Shown here one piece after another: positions 31,694 through 43,368 of a stretch of DNA of 64,000 nucleotides. Positions within the stretch are counted from its first letter, which is position 1, and every line of letters begins with the position of its first letter. Source of the DNA: Xylogone sp. PMI_703 (Eukaryota; Ascomycota; Leotiomycetes); assembly GCA_021399445.1 (NCBI GenBank), contig JAJTUQ010000003.1, positions 7,564,001 to 7,628,000 of the forward strand, given 5' to 3'. The notes beneath the pieces were generated by a model, which was not told the origin of the DNA, made no database searches, and saw only the letters and a program-made list of their open reading frames with translations. Both the position numbers and the translations under genes were made by a program.

Positions 31694-34171
31694 ATGCCCA
31701 TTGCGCCTCCCCTCAACCATGGTTGGGGCTATGGCATCGTCCTCGGTCTCGGTGCTCTCTTCGCCTTTGGCATGGTAGGTTTTCACCCTCCTTCTTCTCC
31801 TTCTTGTTTAACCATCTCTTAACACCTTCTACACACAGATCCTCGTGACATGGATTCTCAAGCGCTACAATCACGAGCTGCAAACCTCCGAAATGTTCAG
31901 CACGGCCGGCAGAACAGTCAAGTCAGGCTTGGTGGCATCGGCTGTCGTCTCCTCCTGGACCTGGGCCGCAACTCTTCTCCAGAGCTCCGGCGTGGCCTAC
32001 AAATATGGCGTCTCGGGTCCGTACTGGTATGCCAGCGGTGCCACAGTGCAGATCTTGCTCTTCGCGACCATTGCCATTGAATTGAAGAGGAGAGCTCCCA
32101 ATGCCCACGTACGTCCAATGCGCCCATTAACCCTCAACCCTATCTTTAAAGCCCGTAAGCTCACAATTGATGTGTAGACCTTCCTCGAGGTTGTCCGAGC
32201 TAGATATGGCACGGCTACCCATATTGTCTTCATCGTCTTCGGCCTCATGACCAACATCCTCGTTACGGCAATGCTTCTGACCGGTGGTTCTGCGGTGGTC
32301 AACTCCTTAACTGGGATGCCAACTCCTGCCGCGTGCTTCTTGCTGCCATTGGGCGTCATCCTCTACACCATGTTCGGTGGAATCAAAGCCACTTTCCTTA
32401 CTGATTGGGTATGAATGATGTCTCCAAAATCCTCCACCTCATTCTGTGTCTTGCCTCCTAACACCCGCTGGCAGGTCCACACTTTCATGCTGCTCATCAT
32501 CATCCTGGTTTTTGCATTCACTGCCTATGCCACAGGTGATAAATTAGGCTCCCCTGGTGCCGTATTTGACCTTCTGGTGAAAGCTGCGGCGGATCATCCA
32601 GTTGATGGAAACCACGAGGGTAGCTATCTTACCATGAAATCCACACAAGGCGGTATATTCTTCGTCATCAACATCGTCGGCAACTTTGGCACGTTAGTAT
32701 TCCCTCCCTAGTATCATGTTATTTTACAGGGAAAGAAAAAAATCAATACTGACTGAGAACTAGTGTCTTCTTGGATAACGGTTACTACAACAAGGCCATC
32801 GCTGCCTCTCCAGTCCATGCTCTACCAGGATATATCATGGGAGGCATCAGTTGGTTCGCAATCCCTTGGCTCTGTGCCACTACCATGGGTCTTTCAGCTC
32901 TGGCTCTCGAGGGAAACCCAGCCTTTCCAACATATCCAAACCGCATGGATCCTGCCGATGTAAACGCCGGTTTAGTTCTTCCATACGCTGCCGTGGGATT
33001 ACTCGGAAAGGGGGGCGCTGTGGGTACGCTCTTGATCGTCTTCATGGCTGTTACTTCTGCGACATCTGCCGAACTCATCGCCGTGTCTTCAATTTTCACC
33101 TATGATATCTATCAGACCTATTTCAACCCTTCCGCAAGTGGTAGACGCCTGATCTATACATCCCATGCTATGGTTATTGGTTTCGGTCTGTTCATGGCTG
33201 CATTCTCCGTCGGATGTGAGTATTGGTGTTCTGTCATCGTATCTTTTACACTCATATGTTAACAATGATTGACTTAGTGTTCTACGCCGGTGTCAGTATG
33301 GGCTACCTCTACCTCATGATGGGCGTCATAATCTCTTCCGCAGTTATTCCTGCGACACTCACCATAATGTGGGCTGGTCATAATAAATGGTCGGCAACTC
33401 TTACACCACCCTTTGGCCTTGCAGTTGCTCTTATTGCGTGGCTCGTGACCGCCAAGAAAGAGTGCAATTCACTTGATGTCGACTGTACTGGATCGAATAA
33501 CCCGATGTTGGCAGGAAATGTCGTGGCTTTATTATCACCACTGGTGTTTATTCCTATTTTTACTTTGATCTTTGGTCTAGGTAAGGTTCACCACAGAATT
33601 TGGTGCCTGCTAAGAAGAAACTGGCTAACCTACGCATTGATCAGACCACTACGACTGGGCCTCCATGGGTTCTATTCGCAGAGGCGATGACCATGACCTC
33701 GCCGATCCAGCGCATATGGACCTGGAGCAGATCCCAGGAGAGCACGCGCAAACTGCCGAGGAGCTTGCTGCCGAGCAGACACAACTCCTTCGCTCCTCTA
33801 AGATCGCCAAAGGTATGACTGTGCTCATGACTCTCGCTCTCTTAATCCTCTGGCCTATGCCCATGTACGGCAGTGGCTACGTCTTCAGCAAGCCCTTCTT
33901 CCGCGGCTGGGTTGTGGTGGGCATCATATGGTTACTTGGCAGTTTACTCTGCGTCGGTGTATATCCGATATTCGAAGGTCGACATGCACTTATCGGTACT
34001 GTCAAAGCTATCTATCTTGACATTACTGGAAAGCAGCACCCTAGCAAGTTCCATCGAGCCGAGGCCACATTCATCCAAGGGAAATCAGAGAGTGGAGATA
34101 ATACCCCGCCGAATGAGACAAGTGATAAGGAGAAGGAGATTACGGAGAAGACTACCACTACTACGGAATAG
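31694..34171 (+). CDS. dur3: Urea active transporter, Dur3 type (sodium:solute symporter family)
   Basis: Seven exons: 31694-31774, 31839-32108, 32178-32408, 32475-32692, 32764-33215, 33278-33580 and 33645-34171, giving 693 residues. The N-terminus ([21 protein letters not shown]) is typical of fungal Dur3. Conserved blocks are [21 protein letters not shown] with [49 protein letters not shown] and [23 protein letters not shown]. Later blocks are [20 protein letters not shown] and HYDWASM. About 15 membrane helices are expected. Dur3 imports urea, and polyamines in yeast, at the plasma membrane by proton symport. All six introns are GT-AG and close in frame. The C-terminal cytosolic tail is acidic and threonine-rich. 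Upstream GATA sites fit nitrogen regulation. Urea as substrate is inferred from family. Confidence 0.93.
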
Positions 34172-34897
34172 ATGTGGTTGGATACTAACCTGGTCTTACA
34201 ATGTCTTTCATTTCTTCTTGCGAGATATAGAGAGCCTGTGTCTTGGGTTAGGGGAACGAAACAAAGAGCTCTCGGAGATGCTCTTTAGAAACATGATGAT
34301 TTTGATTTTTGATTTAATGATACCAAGCTGTCAGTTTTTGCTATATATACCCCACCATGTAGCAAGGAACACCAAGAGCAATAATACGTTTTGTGTTAAA
34401 CATTTCTTTACTATATTTACGCCTGTCATGCTCATTAATCCTGTACACTTGAATTGTAAGCAATACTATCACGCCAGACGATACCTCGGGATTTGAACCA
34501 GAAGCACTTATGCAACAGCTCCTACTTAGTGCGAGTCATGCACGAGGTACCCGTCAGGTCCGCTTGACGCTTCTCCAACCCCACACCACCACTTGATCTA
34601 CACCCCATCCCTGCCCCGCATTCGTCATCGTACGTGCGGATTAATCTTCGAAGAACTCCTTCTTCCTCACCATCTTATAAATATAAAACAATATCTATCA
34701 ATCAAAACACAGTACGCAGTTGTCTTTTAATTTTCTCACAAAACAAATTAAGAAATCAAAGACAAAAAGAAGTCCAAGTAAACCAGATTTTCGTAGATAA
34801 AGCACTCCAAAAGGAGAGGAGGAGCTGTGATCTGCGGGTTATTCGGAGATAAGATAAACAACGGAGAGTAAGAGGTAAGGGAGAAGAAAGAAGAAAG
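34172..34897. other. Intergenic region, nothing firmly recognised
   Basis: About 0.7 kb between the urea transporter and CinA-domain genes on the same strand. A B-box-like GGTTCAAATCC on the minus strand at about 34488-34498 was examined for a tRNA and rejected. The last 250 bp before the next gene are purine-rich and probably 5' UTR. Confidence 0.4.
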
Positions 34898-36068
34898 ATG
34901 GCGGCCACAAAGGAGTTCCCGCCCACGAAGGTTATCGATATCGTTAATGAGGTGTCGAGTTTGTTGAAGGAGAGGAAGGAGACTGTCAGTGTTGCTGAGA
35001 CGGTGAGACCCTTCTATTTTATTTTTCTTTGGGAGGTTTAGGGAGAGGGACATTTTTGTTTCATCTCTTTTCATTTCTTTCGTGTTTGGAGCATAGAGGC
35101 TATTTAATAGAAGAAGTAATGTGTGTCACTTTTGTTTTCTCTTATTAGATCGGGTTCAAGTCGATGATCTGGTTATCTCGAATCCTTTCTTTTGTCTAAA
35201 CAAGTTAATCATACGCTATTCATGATTCTCTATTTTTATTCTCTTACTTCCAATAACGTTCTGTTCAAAAAAGCTAACGAGTTCATGGACAGGCTGCTGG
35301 AGGAATCATCTCTGCCGCTCTGCTTAGCACCCCTGGAGCAAGTAGTTTCTACAAGGGCGGCTTAACGGTGGCTATTTCCCCCCTTTATGCACACACTCAA
35401 GTACTTGAACTTCAGACTGATGATTGCACATAGCTCTACACCTTAGAGTCACGAGTTGCTTATGGTTCGTAGAGTTTGTCTTGAAAACCCCATACATTCT
35501 TCTCTGAACCCCTTTACTTTATCTACCCTTGTATTTAAGAATTCTCGAATACTTGAACCCTACTCTAAGATACTGAATGAATAATATACTGATCTATGAT
35601 CACAGGCGGCTGGACCCAAGAGAATGTCAAAAACTACAATGGCCCAACAACAGATATTGTAGCCGGCCTAGCATCCCACGTTCGGTCGCAACTAAAGAGC
35701 ACGTACACTATCTCTGAATCAGGAACGGCAGGTCCGACTGGTGGGCCCACGAATAGACCTCTGTAGGTCTCTTCTTTTTTTCCCCCTTCTCCGCATAGCT
35801 CTCGTTTGTTTTTAGGAATAGGTCCACTCAAGGGCAAATTATTAGGGGAGAGAGAGTTAGGAGTTGACAACATTCCTGACATTGGCTAACACTCGTCTCA
35901 ATCCACTACAGAGGATACGTAGCACTGGCCGTCGCTACAGAGAACGGGACCTACAAAAGGGATGTGACTACTGGTCTTGGTGGTGACAGACAAGGCAACA
36001 TGGTTGCGTTTGCCGTGGAAGCCTTGACGTTGTTGAGGGATGTCATCAAGGGCGAGGCGAAGCTGTAA
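34898..36068 (+). CDS. CinA C-terminal domain protein (NMN amidase-like fold)
   Basis: Five exons: 34898-35002, 35293-35367, 35434-35464, 35606-35762 and 35912-36068, giving 174 residues, which is the length of a stand-alone CinA C-terminal domain. It reads VSVAETAAGGIISAALLSTP, then GASSFYKGGLTLYTLESRVAYG. GWTQENVKNYNGPTTDIVAGL and SESGTAGPTGGPTNRPLGYVAL follow. The AET..GG, GG-Y and GxAGPxGG signatures correspond to the fold that in bacteria deamidates nicotinamide mononucleotide. Whether the fungal protein does so is not known. Exon 3 has only 31 nt. The second intron starts GTGGCT, a weak donor, but the joined frame is convincing. Confidence 0.88.
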
Positions 36069-36313
36069 GTTTATCGAGCTTAAAGAAATAATAAAATGGC
36101 CTTTTCATGAACCTATGTTTGCTGCTATTGCCTGTAATACACATTATACGTTTCGCCAATTACGCATAGAGAAGAATATTCTTTAGCTCTCGTAGTTATA
36201 GATTATTGATTGCTCTATAATTATGAGAAATACAGTTATAGAGACTCAGGTCACCTCCCTTTACAACTGCCTTTTCTCTGCTACCTTTCTCTTATTTGTC
36301 CCCCAAGATGATA

Positions 36314-36676
36314 TCAGTTGGTGTAATCGATCCACTTCCCGGTAACACTATATTTAATCGTCTGGCATTCGTTGTCGTTATGACCAGCATATAGTGTCCC
36401 ATAACATTCGCAGAAGAACAGAAGATACTGTTGATTCCATTCACGCGGACCTCCATCACAGACTCTAACATCATTGGTTGCGTCCATCATAGCAATGAAT
36501 GATCTAGCGCCATCTTCAGGAGGCGCTGGCTCGTCACATTCTGCGTAAGACACACCAGTCTGAGATCCAGACTGGCTCCCGACGTAATTTTGACAATTCT
36601 CATCTGAGTACCAATTGATTTGCCAAGCAGTTGCTAAAGGCACCGAAAAAGCTAGAGCAAAGTTAAGGAGTCTCAT
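36314..36676 (-). CDS. Small secreted cysteine-containing protein
   Basis: Single exon of 120 residues from the ATG at 36676. The first 17 residues (MRLLNFALAFSVPLATA) form a clear signal peptide with a likely cut after ATA or ATAW. The mature part is about 103 residues with six cysteines (DENCQ, AECDE, RVCDG, FFCECY with two, NECQT), an even number that suggests three disulfides. It is rich in aromatics and N/D, with no membrane segment. This is the profile of a secreted small cysteine-rich protein, and candidate effectors of fungi have this shape. I do not recognise a family. It lies at the edge of an AT-rich gene-free block, a setting where such genes often evolve quickly. Confidence 0.72.
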   Translation of the reverse strand: MRLLNFALAFSVPLATAWQINWYSDENCQNYVGSQSGSQTGVSYAECDEPAPPEDGARSFIAMMDATNDVRVCDGGPREWNQQYLLFFCECYGTLYAGHNDNECQTIKYSVTGKWIDYTN

Positions 36677-37969
36677 AGTGGAACTTTCTATTATTCTGGG
36701 AGGGAAATAAAATTAACACATCTCTTGGTTAAGGGGCATAGTTTCAGTTATTACCAAAGAATTGGTTGTAGTTGTTCCGTAAAAGTTATTTTTCTATCTT
36801 TTGGACCGGTAAAATATAATTTGAATAGTAAGATTGAAGAGTGATTTTGTTGAGTATTTATATTCTTTCCTTACAGTACCATTAACCAAGTGATATTGTT
36901 AACCAGCTGTATCTTTACTGTTACTTCATAACAGTACTTTTCGATACTTTTCTAATGAGAACAATTAATCTTATATTTAACTAGTGCTTATAATATATTG
37001 TAGCCTTCTTCCACCTTATAATACTCCAGTGCATAGTAAGGTTACGTCCAGTTGTCTTGCTTGCTAATTAGTCTTTCGCTATTCTATATAAACTCTGACC
37101 CGACGGCCGACGGGGACGGACTTTACTCAACGAGGACCATAGCCATCAACTGTTACGGAGGTACAGCAGGTAGCTACGGGATCTGGGCACGCCTTCATGT
37201 GTTATCTTTAGAAAGGTGCCACTCTGAAATTCATGTTCTTCCAAAGCTATTTATTCTCCTCATCCCCGTGTGGAAGCTACCTGGAGGTTAAGCACCTTCT
37301 GGCCTTGTAGCATGCTGCACAAGCGTATTTGCTTTAGTTACCACCCGATCCCGATCCCAGGCAATCTGGTTCGCAACTCTACTTCCAGGTTTTTTAGTGT
37401 TCTGAGAACTTTGCTGTATTAAGGCCCGTTTTCCATATAGAGTAAAAGGTCTTACATTGCTAATCTGTTTAAAGTATAAGATGAACATGTTTTGCTCACA
37501 TTGTAATAAAAATAAGTGTAATGGTAAAGTCTTAGATAATAATAATCTCTGTATAAACCTTTATAATAATTCGCTTCTTTTCAAATTTCAATCAGATCTA
37601 ATAAGGGATCAGTAGGCTAGATAAGAGTATTGGCGACGCAGTAGTAACGTAACAGCAAGGTATATTAATTTTAGTCAGGCAATAGTTCTGAATAGCATAT
37701 AAAAAGCTTCTTCTAACCCAATTCACTCTTCTTTGAATATATATTAATTAAACAGTTCCCTATAGCGCCTCCTGTGCTTGCACCAGCACCTGCCTCTGCT
37801 AGTAGCCTTGCTGCTACTCCTTAGCCTGGCTGCAGAAGACATCCATAGTAAAGGTGTTCCTTGCATCATATTTTATTAGCAACGGGTCTTTCATCATGCT
37901 TTTCACGATCAGTATGAGACAGTATTGGACCGTAACTGAGACACAAGGCTCTTATTACTATATAAGCTT
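36677..37969. other. AT-rich gene-free block, possible transposon relic
   Basis: About 1.3 kb, visibly richer in A and T than its surroundings. It has many TA dinucleotides and no open frame of note. A short non-AT island at about 37756-37820 reads as a P/A-rich peptide (APPVLAPAPASASSLAATP) before a stop. This may be a worn remnant of a coding sequence, possibly an old repeat mutated by RIP; that is inference. Confidence 0.45.
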
Positions 37970-40742
37970 CTAATCTACGTCTCCTTCATCACCCCCAACA
38001 TTGAATTTCTTCCTTCCCCCACCACTAAGCTGCTGTAATGCAACCGTATTAACCTGGTTTCCAACCTTCTTCTGCATCCTCTCAATTTCTTCCTCGGCAT
38101 CCACCGCGTCCTCAGCCGCAAACTCCAGCACAAGTCTGCGGCCCAAAAGATGCGTATCTCTGAGTGCCTCCATCGCACTTTCAGCCTCCTTGACTGTAAC
38201 AAAGTCCGCAAATGCAAATCCACGAGCCGAGTTATCAATCTTCTTAGGTACACGTACAGAGCGGAGTTGGCCATAGGCTCCAAATAAGGATCGAACATCT
38301 TTTTTAGTTGCTTCGAAAGGCAAGTTCTTGATGATGATCTTTGTTCTCCGACTGGCCAGTTTCTTGGCTGTGTCTTCTTTTCGTCGCTCTTCAGCTGCAT
38401 CAACGCCGCGATGAGAGGCTTTGATTACAAGTTTATGATTGTCGAGGTTATAGCCGTCCATTGCCTTGAGGGCCGCTTGGGCTTGATCTTTGGTTCTGAA
38501 TTCCACGAAGCCAAAACCCATACTGAGAACCTGACCGGGTTTCTTAGGATCTTTCTTTGTATTAACGCGGGCAGAGATGAAACCGTTCAGAGGACGGAAT
38601 ATATCGTTCAGTCGTTCAGTCGTTGTGGCGAAATTCAAGTTCCTGACATAAAGGGTACTGGTATCAACAGGCTCGTCTGCTTCCTTGCCCAGTAAATCAG
38701 ATACGGATAGTTTGGCATTGGGCCCTTTATCTGTGGCCGTGGCTTGAACAGCAGTTGAGACTGCCGTAGTGAAGAGATCCTTTGGTGCCTTTTCCAGGAA
38801 CAGTACCGAATCTTTGAGTCGACGATAAGCTAAACTTGCAAATGCTGCCCTAGCATGAGTGGGTTGTGCAAATTCAACAATTGCGATAGTCCCGGAAGGA
38901 GGCATCAGAACTCGAAGCACCGATCCAAACTCTTCGAACATCTTTCTCAATTCCTCAAGAGTCATGCCATACGGAAAATTCTTGACAAGAATAGCCGTGT
39001 CGCCTCGTTCACGTTTCTTAAATGCATTGAGATCAACACCATTGTTCGCAAAGTAAGTTTTCGTTTCCTGGATAATGGAAGTTTCAGCAATTGCTTGCTT
39101 AACACCAGCATCTGCGGATGTGGGATCTAGCAAATCTGATTTTGAAACGCCCAATCGCTCCGCAACCGCAGAGTTTACTGCATCCTGATTCATATAGAGC
39201 GAGTTCCAGTTGAATGTGGTTGACGCTGCCTCCGCTTTCTTTTTGATTTGCTTTTGTTTCTTGAGCGGCAACTTCGATATCACAAACTCGTCTAACTTAT
39301 TCTCTTTCTTCGCTGCAGCGGGCAGTATATGAAGGAGCCTTCCTTGGAAAGGCTCACCATCCAAGTTATGGAAGGCTTCTACCGCGGCATCTGGATCTAT
39401 GTATTGTACAAGTAGGAACCCTTTGCTCTTCCCAGAAGCATCAACAGGAAGATGAACCTATATAACGGTGTTATTAGTAACTCTACGTAGTGTATGATAC
39501 CAGTAGTCACTGAAGCAGCCATAAATGTTTTCAGAAAAGACGAAGCATCTACTAAAATATTCGTTCCAGGTTCACATCATATGCATAAGCATAAGCTGTC
39601 CCTATCTGGATATTCATCATGAAACAGGGAGAGAGAAAACAACGAAAAATAGCCGCCTACCTCCTCTAGTGATCCAAATGGTTTAAAATGTTCTCTCAAA
39701 TCATCCTCAGTTGCACTGTATGGTAGGTTACGAACAAAAAGACGCCCGTTACTCCTTATTTTCTCGATGGTAGCATCTGTATCATCTTTCGTCTCGGGTT
39801 GCGCTACAAGATTTTCATCGTCGTTGGCTATCTCAACATCATCCCGAGCAGGCGAAGGCTCATCATCGGACTTGGGAGCATCCTCAGTAATGCTATCTAC
39901 AGGCAGTGATGTTGCAGTTGTAGCGGGTATCTCCTCGGGGTCCATAAGATCCAGTAACCTGTTCGTTCGACTCCGAAGCCAATCATCATCTGTAGCTTCT
40001 ACAGGCACTGCGGCCGGTTCGGGAACAGCCACCTCTATCTCAGAAGCTTCCTCAGCGATTTGAGGAGCGGTAGAAGTAGTGATAACAGATTCAACAACAT
40101 CCACCCTTGGCGGACTTTTGTTTCTGGCTTTTTTCGGAACAACTTCATACTCATCGTCACTCAGCCCTTCTGGCATCTCCATTGCCTGGATCTTCGATGG
40201 TGGTTCTTCTACATCATCCACAGCACCTACTACAGTCCAGCTCTTCTGCTTGGATACTGGTTGCATCACTTCCAAAAACTCTTTCAACTTGTGATCTGCC
40301 TCATCAACCTCATCACGTTTCCGCTTTGTTGAACTGTTTAGAGAGTCCGTTGCCGGAAGTGTTGGCTGCTCTTTCAACTTCTCTTGTCTCTTTCTCTCCC
40401 ATTCTTTCTCTCTTTGAGCCTTCCTGGACATGGGCAAAGCTGCATCAGATATCTAGGGAAGAATTAGGTCCATTACTCTCAGTTTCAAAAATTTTCACCT
40501 ACGGGTCTGGCGATTTCCACAGCAATCTTCGACATCCGTATGAATGTGCGATTGAAGTATTTGACAGCATTTTCAGCATCTTCTGGAGTCTTGTATCCAA
40601 TATATCCAATTCTTCTGTGGGCTATCAATTTTGCATCGGTGATTGGCTGCTTCACACTGAAATGCTTTCTAAATTCATCTTCGGAGATGGTTGGGGGCAA
40701 CCCCTTCACGAAGATGCGAGATGATGCTATTGCAGCCGGCAT
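37970..40742 (-). CDS. mrd1: Multiple RNA-binding domain protein Mrd1
   Basis: Three exons, 40742-40503, 40452-39661 and 39457-37970, giving 839 residues. There are five RRMs. RRM1 (about 9-80) begins SRIFVKGLPPTISEDEFRKHF. RRM2 (about 315-390) has GRLFVRNLPYSATEDDLREHF and is split by the second intron. RRM3 (about 499-575) has AILVKNFPYGMTLEELRKMF. RRM4 (about 612-695) has TLYVRNLNFATTTERLNDIF. RRM5 (about 717-795) has KIIIKNLPFEATKKDVRSLF. A charged linker with SRKAQREKEWERKRQEKL lies between RRM1 and RRM2. The number and spacing match yeast Mrd1/RBM19. Mrd1 is a nucleolar factor that binds pre-rRNA and U3 snoRNA during early 40S assembly. The gene is divergent from LC8. Confidence 0.94.
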
Positions 40743-41170
40743 TGCTGGTCTGCTCGGCGTGAAAAATTTCAACCCATTGAGTACGTTATAAGGAACTTAA
40801 ATCTTTCCGTGAGGAAAAATATCTTTAGATGTCCCACACGCACGGACCCGCTTTGACAGCCTCGGAACTAAGCCTTATCTGGCGGCAGGGGCGGTCGGAT
40901 ATGTGCTCTCGAACAAAGTCTCGTGTGGGGACCAGGCTGAACATCCTCTCCTGAAAGAAAACAAAGGTCGCAAGGCACAATAATAAAGCGGTCAGAAATA
41001 TCTGCTCTCTACAAATACAAACTTCCACCTGTATGTAACTTTTGGCAAGCAACTCATATTTTACTCCCGAATCTCAAATTCAACAAAATAAGAGAAGAGC
41101 TAACTTGTAGCCTTGACGATTCCAGCTTCCTCAAGACAGCTTCAATCCAAAGAACCTCGTTCCAGTCAAT
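40743..41170. other. Divergent promoter region between Mrd1 and LC8
   Basis: About 430 bp between two divergent starts. It holds both promoters and 5' UTRs. No specific element was recognised. Confidence 0.4.
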
Positions 41171-41900
41171 ATGTCTCCAGATAAGCCAGGAGTCCCAAAA
41201 GCGGACAAACTGGAGGGTACGTATCAAGGTAGAGTATAAGCTCATCTTGTTTTCAATTACTTGTCACTCATTCCGTTCCGTGGCTAACTAAGGTTTACTT
41301 TAGCCCAGATTAAGTCTGCGGATATGGTGAGATACACGCGATTGAGATTATGACGATTTATTTTTCATCGTGGCACAGACTAATGCTATGGATAGACCGA
41401 GGATATGCAACAAGAAGCTATTGATGTTGGTACGTTGAAAAGGCGGAGTTCGAGATTGGCGCTTCCGGATGATGTGAGACTAACTCAGAGTTTGAATAGC
41501 ACAAGAGGCGATGTCAAAGTTCAGCATAGAAAAGGTGAGACTTGCTTATTCAGGCCCTAGCCAATAGTTTACTGACCGCTCTGCTCAGGATATTGCGCAA
41601 TTCATCAAAAAGACTGTTTGTCCACCTGTCACCAACTGCTTCTATTGTCCAAAACCTAACTATATAATTTCAGTTTGACGAGCGAAAGGGCCCGACATGG
41701 CATTGCATCGTAGGAAGAAATTTTGGATCATTTGTTACACATGGTTAGAACCTACTCCTCTTTTCACAGAGCCCTCACGGCGAGGCTGTATCTCCAGTCG
41801 TAAATCGTTGGGATAGCGATTAACTGACCATACTGCAGAGACAAAGCATTTCATATACTTCTATCTTGGACACTGCGCCATCCTCCTATTCAAGACCCAG
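41171..41900 (+). CDS. Dynein light chain LC8 (DYNLL type)
   Basis: Seven short exons: 41171-41216, 41304-41326, 41396-41429, 41500-41534, 41589-41615, 41674-41743 and 41839-41900. Together they give 98 residues. The product reads AQIKSADMTEDMQQEAID, VAQEAMSKFSIEKDIAQFI, KKTFDERKGPTWHCIVGR, NFGSFVTHETKHFIYFYL and GHCAILLFKTQ. This is the highly conserved LC8 fold end to end, with a 10-residue N-terminal extension. LC8 is a homodimeric hub that binds short TQT-type motifs in the dynein intermediate chain and many other proteins. All six introns are GT-AG and keep the frame. The exons average 42 nt, so exon-by-exon gene finders can easily miss this gene. Confidence 0.94.
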
Positions 41901-42560
41901 TAGATGTTTTCCGCGTTCGAGAATCGGGATCGGTGTCAAGCTGACAAAAGAAAAAAGGGCCAGGACATGGAATATATACGGTATTGAAATTGATGAGATT
42001 TCTAACGGGGTCAAAAAGCTAAAGAGGTCTATTTTTGGACCCAAGCTATGAGATCCTTTCATATGGTATTTGCTTTCGCAATGCCTGCTTGACCACAATC
42101 TTGCTCAGTATGATTAATTGTGCATTTACTCGATGAGAATGTATTTCTGGCTAATTCTATTAAAACTGTTCGGGTAATGATACCAATAAGCAATCTATAT
42201 CGACAGACTTTGACTTCAGTACGTGATACGCAATATTTCATATGTTCAAATTTGGAAAGTGGCAGGTAGCAGATATCCCTTAGTTGGAATAAGATGCTTC
42301 GCTTTCGTCATGCTAGAAACGAGACCAGATAACCAACGTAGGTCTTAGTTTTCTGGCCTGATTATGGAATATTGAAGTCTTATATCATCATTTCCTTGAC
42401 TGTCCGCTATATTGTAATTACAATAGATTCTAGTTCCTCAAAATACATGAGATGGATGATCCCAAAGATAACAGACCTAAAATACAAAAAAAAGGGTTCC
42501 AGATGACAAAAGAGTTCGGGCCATGCAGCTATTATTTAATGCTGCACGCCCTACATCTCC

Positions 42561-42587
42561 CCTAACTGTATGTTGAATACAGTTAGG
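42561..42587. repeat. Perfect 11-bp hairpin
   Basis: CCTAACTGTAT at 42561-42571 and its exact reverse complement at 42577-42587 flank a 5-nt loop (GTTGA). It lies 660 bp past the LC8 stop, near the left end of the gene desert. Confidence 0.9.
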
Positions 42588-43368
42588 ATTGGCATTTACC
42601 TCCTCGCCCAGCAACAGTTCGACCTGACATTACACCATCACGGCACTCCCTGCTACTTTGTGGGATGGTGGTTGCTTATTTGAGTATATATAGAAGCTAG
42701 ATTTTTCAAAATGACGCTAGTGACGGTAAGGTTGAGGGTGTATGGTATAGTGGCGTCCTGATTTGCTGTGGCATAGTAGCCGTAAGTCTCACAGAAGCAT
42801 ACTATTTTGCACAACTTACTCTCATTGCAGTCTTTGGGCGCTTTGATCTATGAAATACCCCTCAAAAGTCCACTGTAGAAACCACAGCAACCCGCCAAGG
42901 TCCAATCAAGAACGCTAAACCCCGTCGTCCCATCTACGCTGCCTCGAAATCCCCTATATCCTACCCCCTGGCCACCTGACTTCCCAAAACGGAAATCCAC
43001 AAACCTCATACACTATCTATATAACCCCAAATAACAAACAAATACCTCAACGGTGGAGAATCGGTCGTTGTGGCACACTGGTATTCGCATACGGCGCCCA
43101 GTTCTCTGGGAGTCTCCTTTACCTTGGTGGACCACTCTGCCCTAATATGTATATATTTGAGATACTCGTATATATGTATATAGGGATATTGCTGATCGGT
43201 ACATCGCCCCCAAAGTATAATTCCCAGGAGCGTCTCTGCGGGGGGTATTTTTTTGCTCTTCAGCACTATTGATTTATTATTTTTTTTTTTAAAAAAACAA
43301 GGGGTTCTTTTTTTGTTGTTGAAGCTATATTTATTTAATGCTCATACAAGTGTATCTGCTATTTATTT

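Noticed and set aside
34480..34550. tRNA-like sequence on the minus strand with B-box GGTTCAAATCC and a possible 7-bp terminal stem
   Set aside because: No A-box match, no proper D arm, and the anticodon-like stem has a 12-nt loop. The T-stem needs a mismatch. At best a very old relic.
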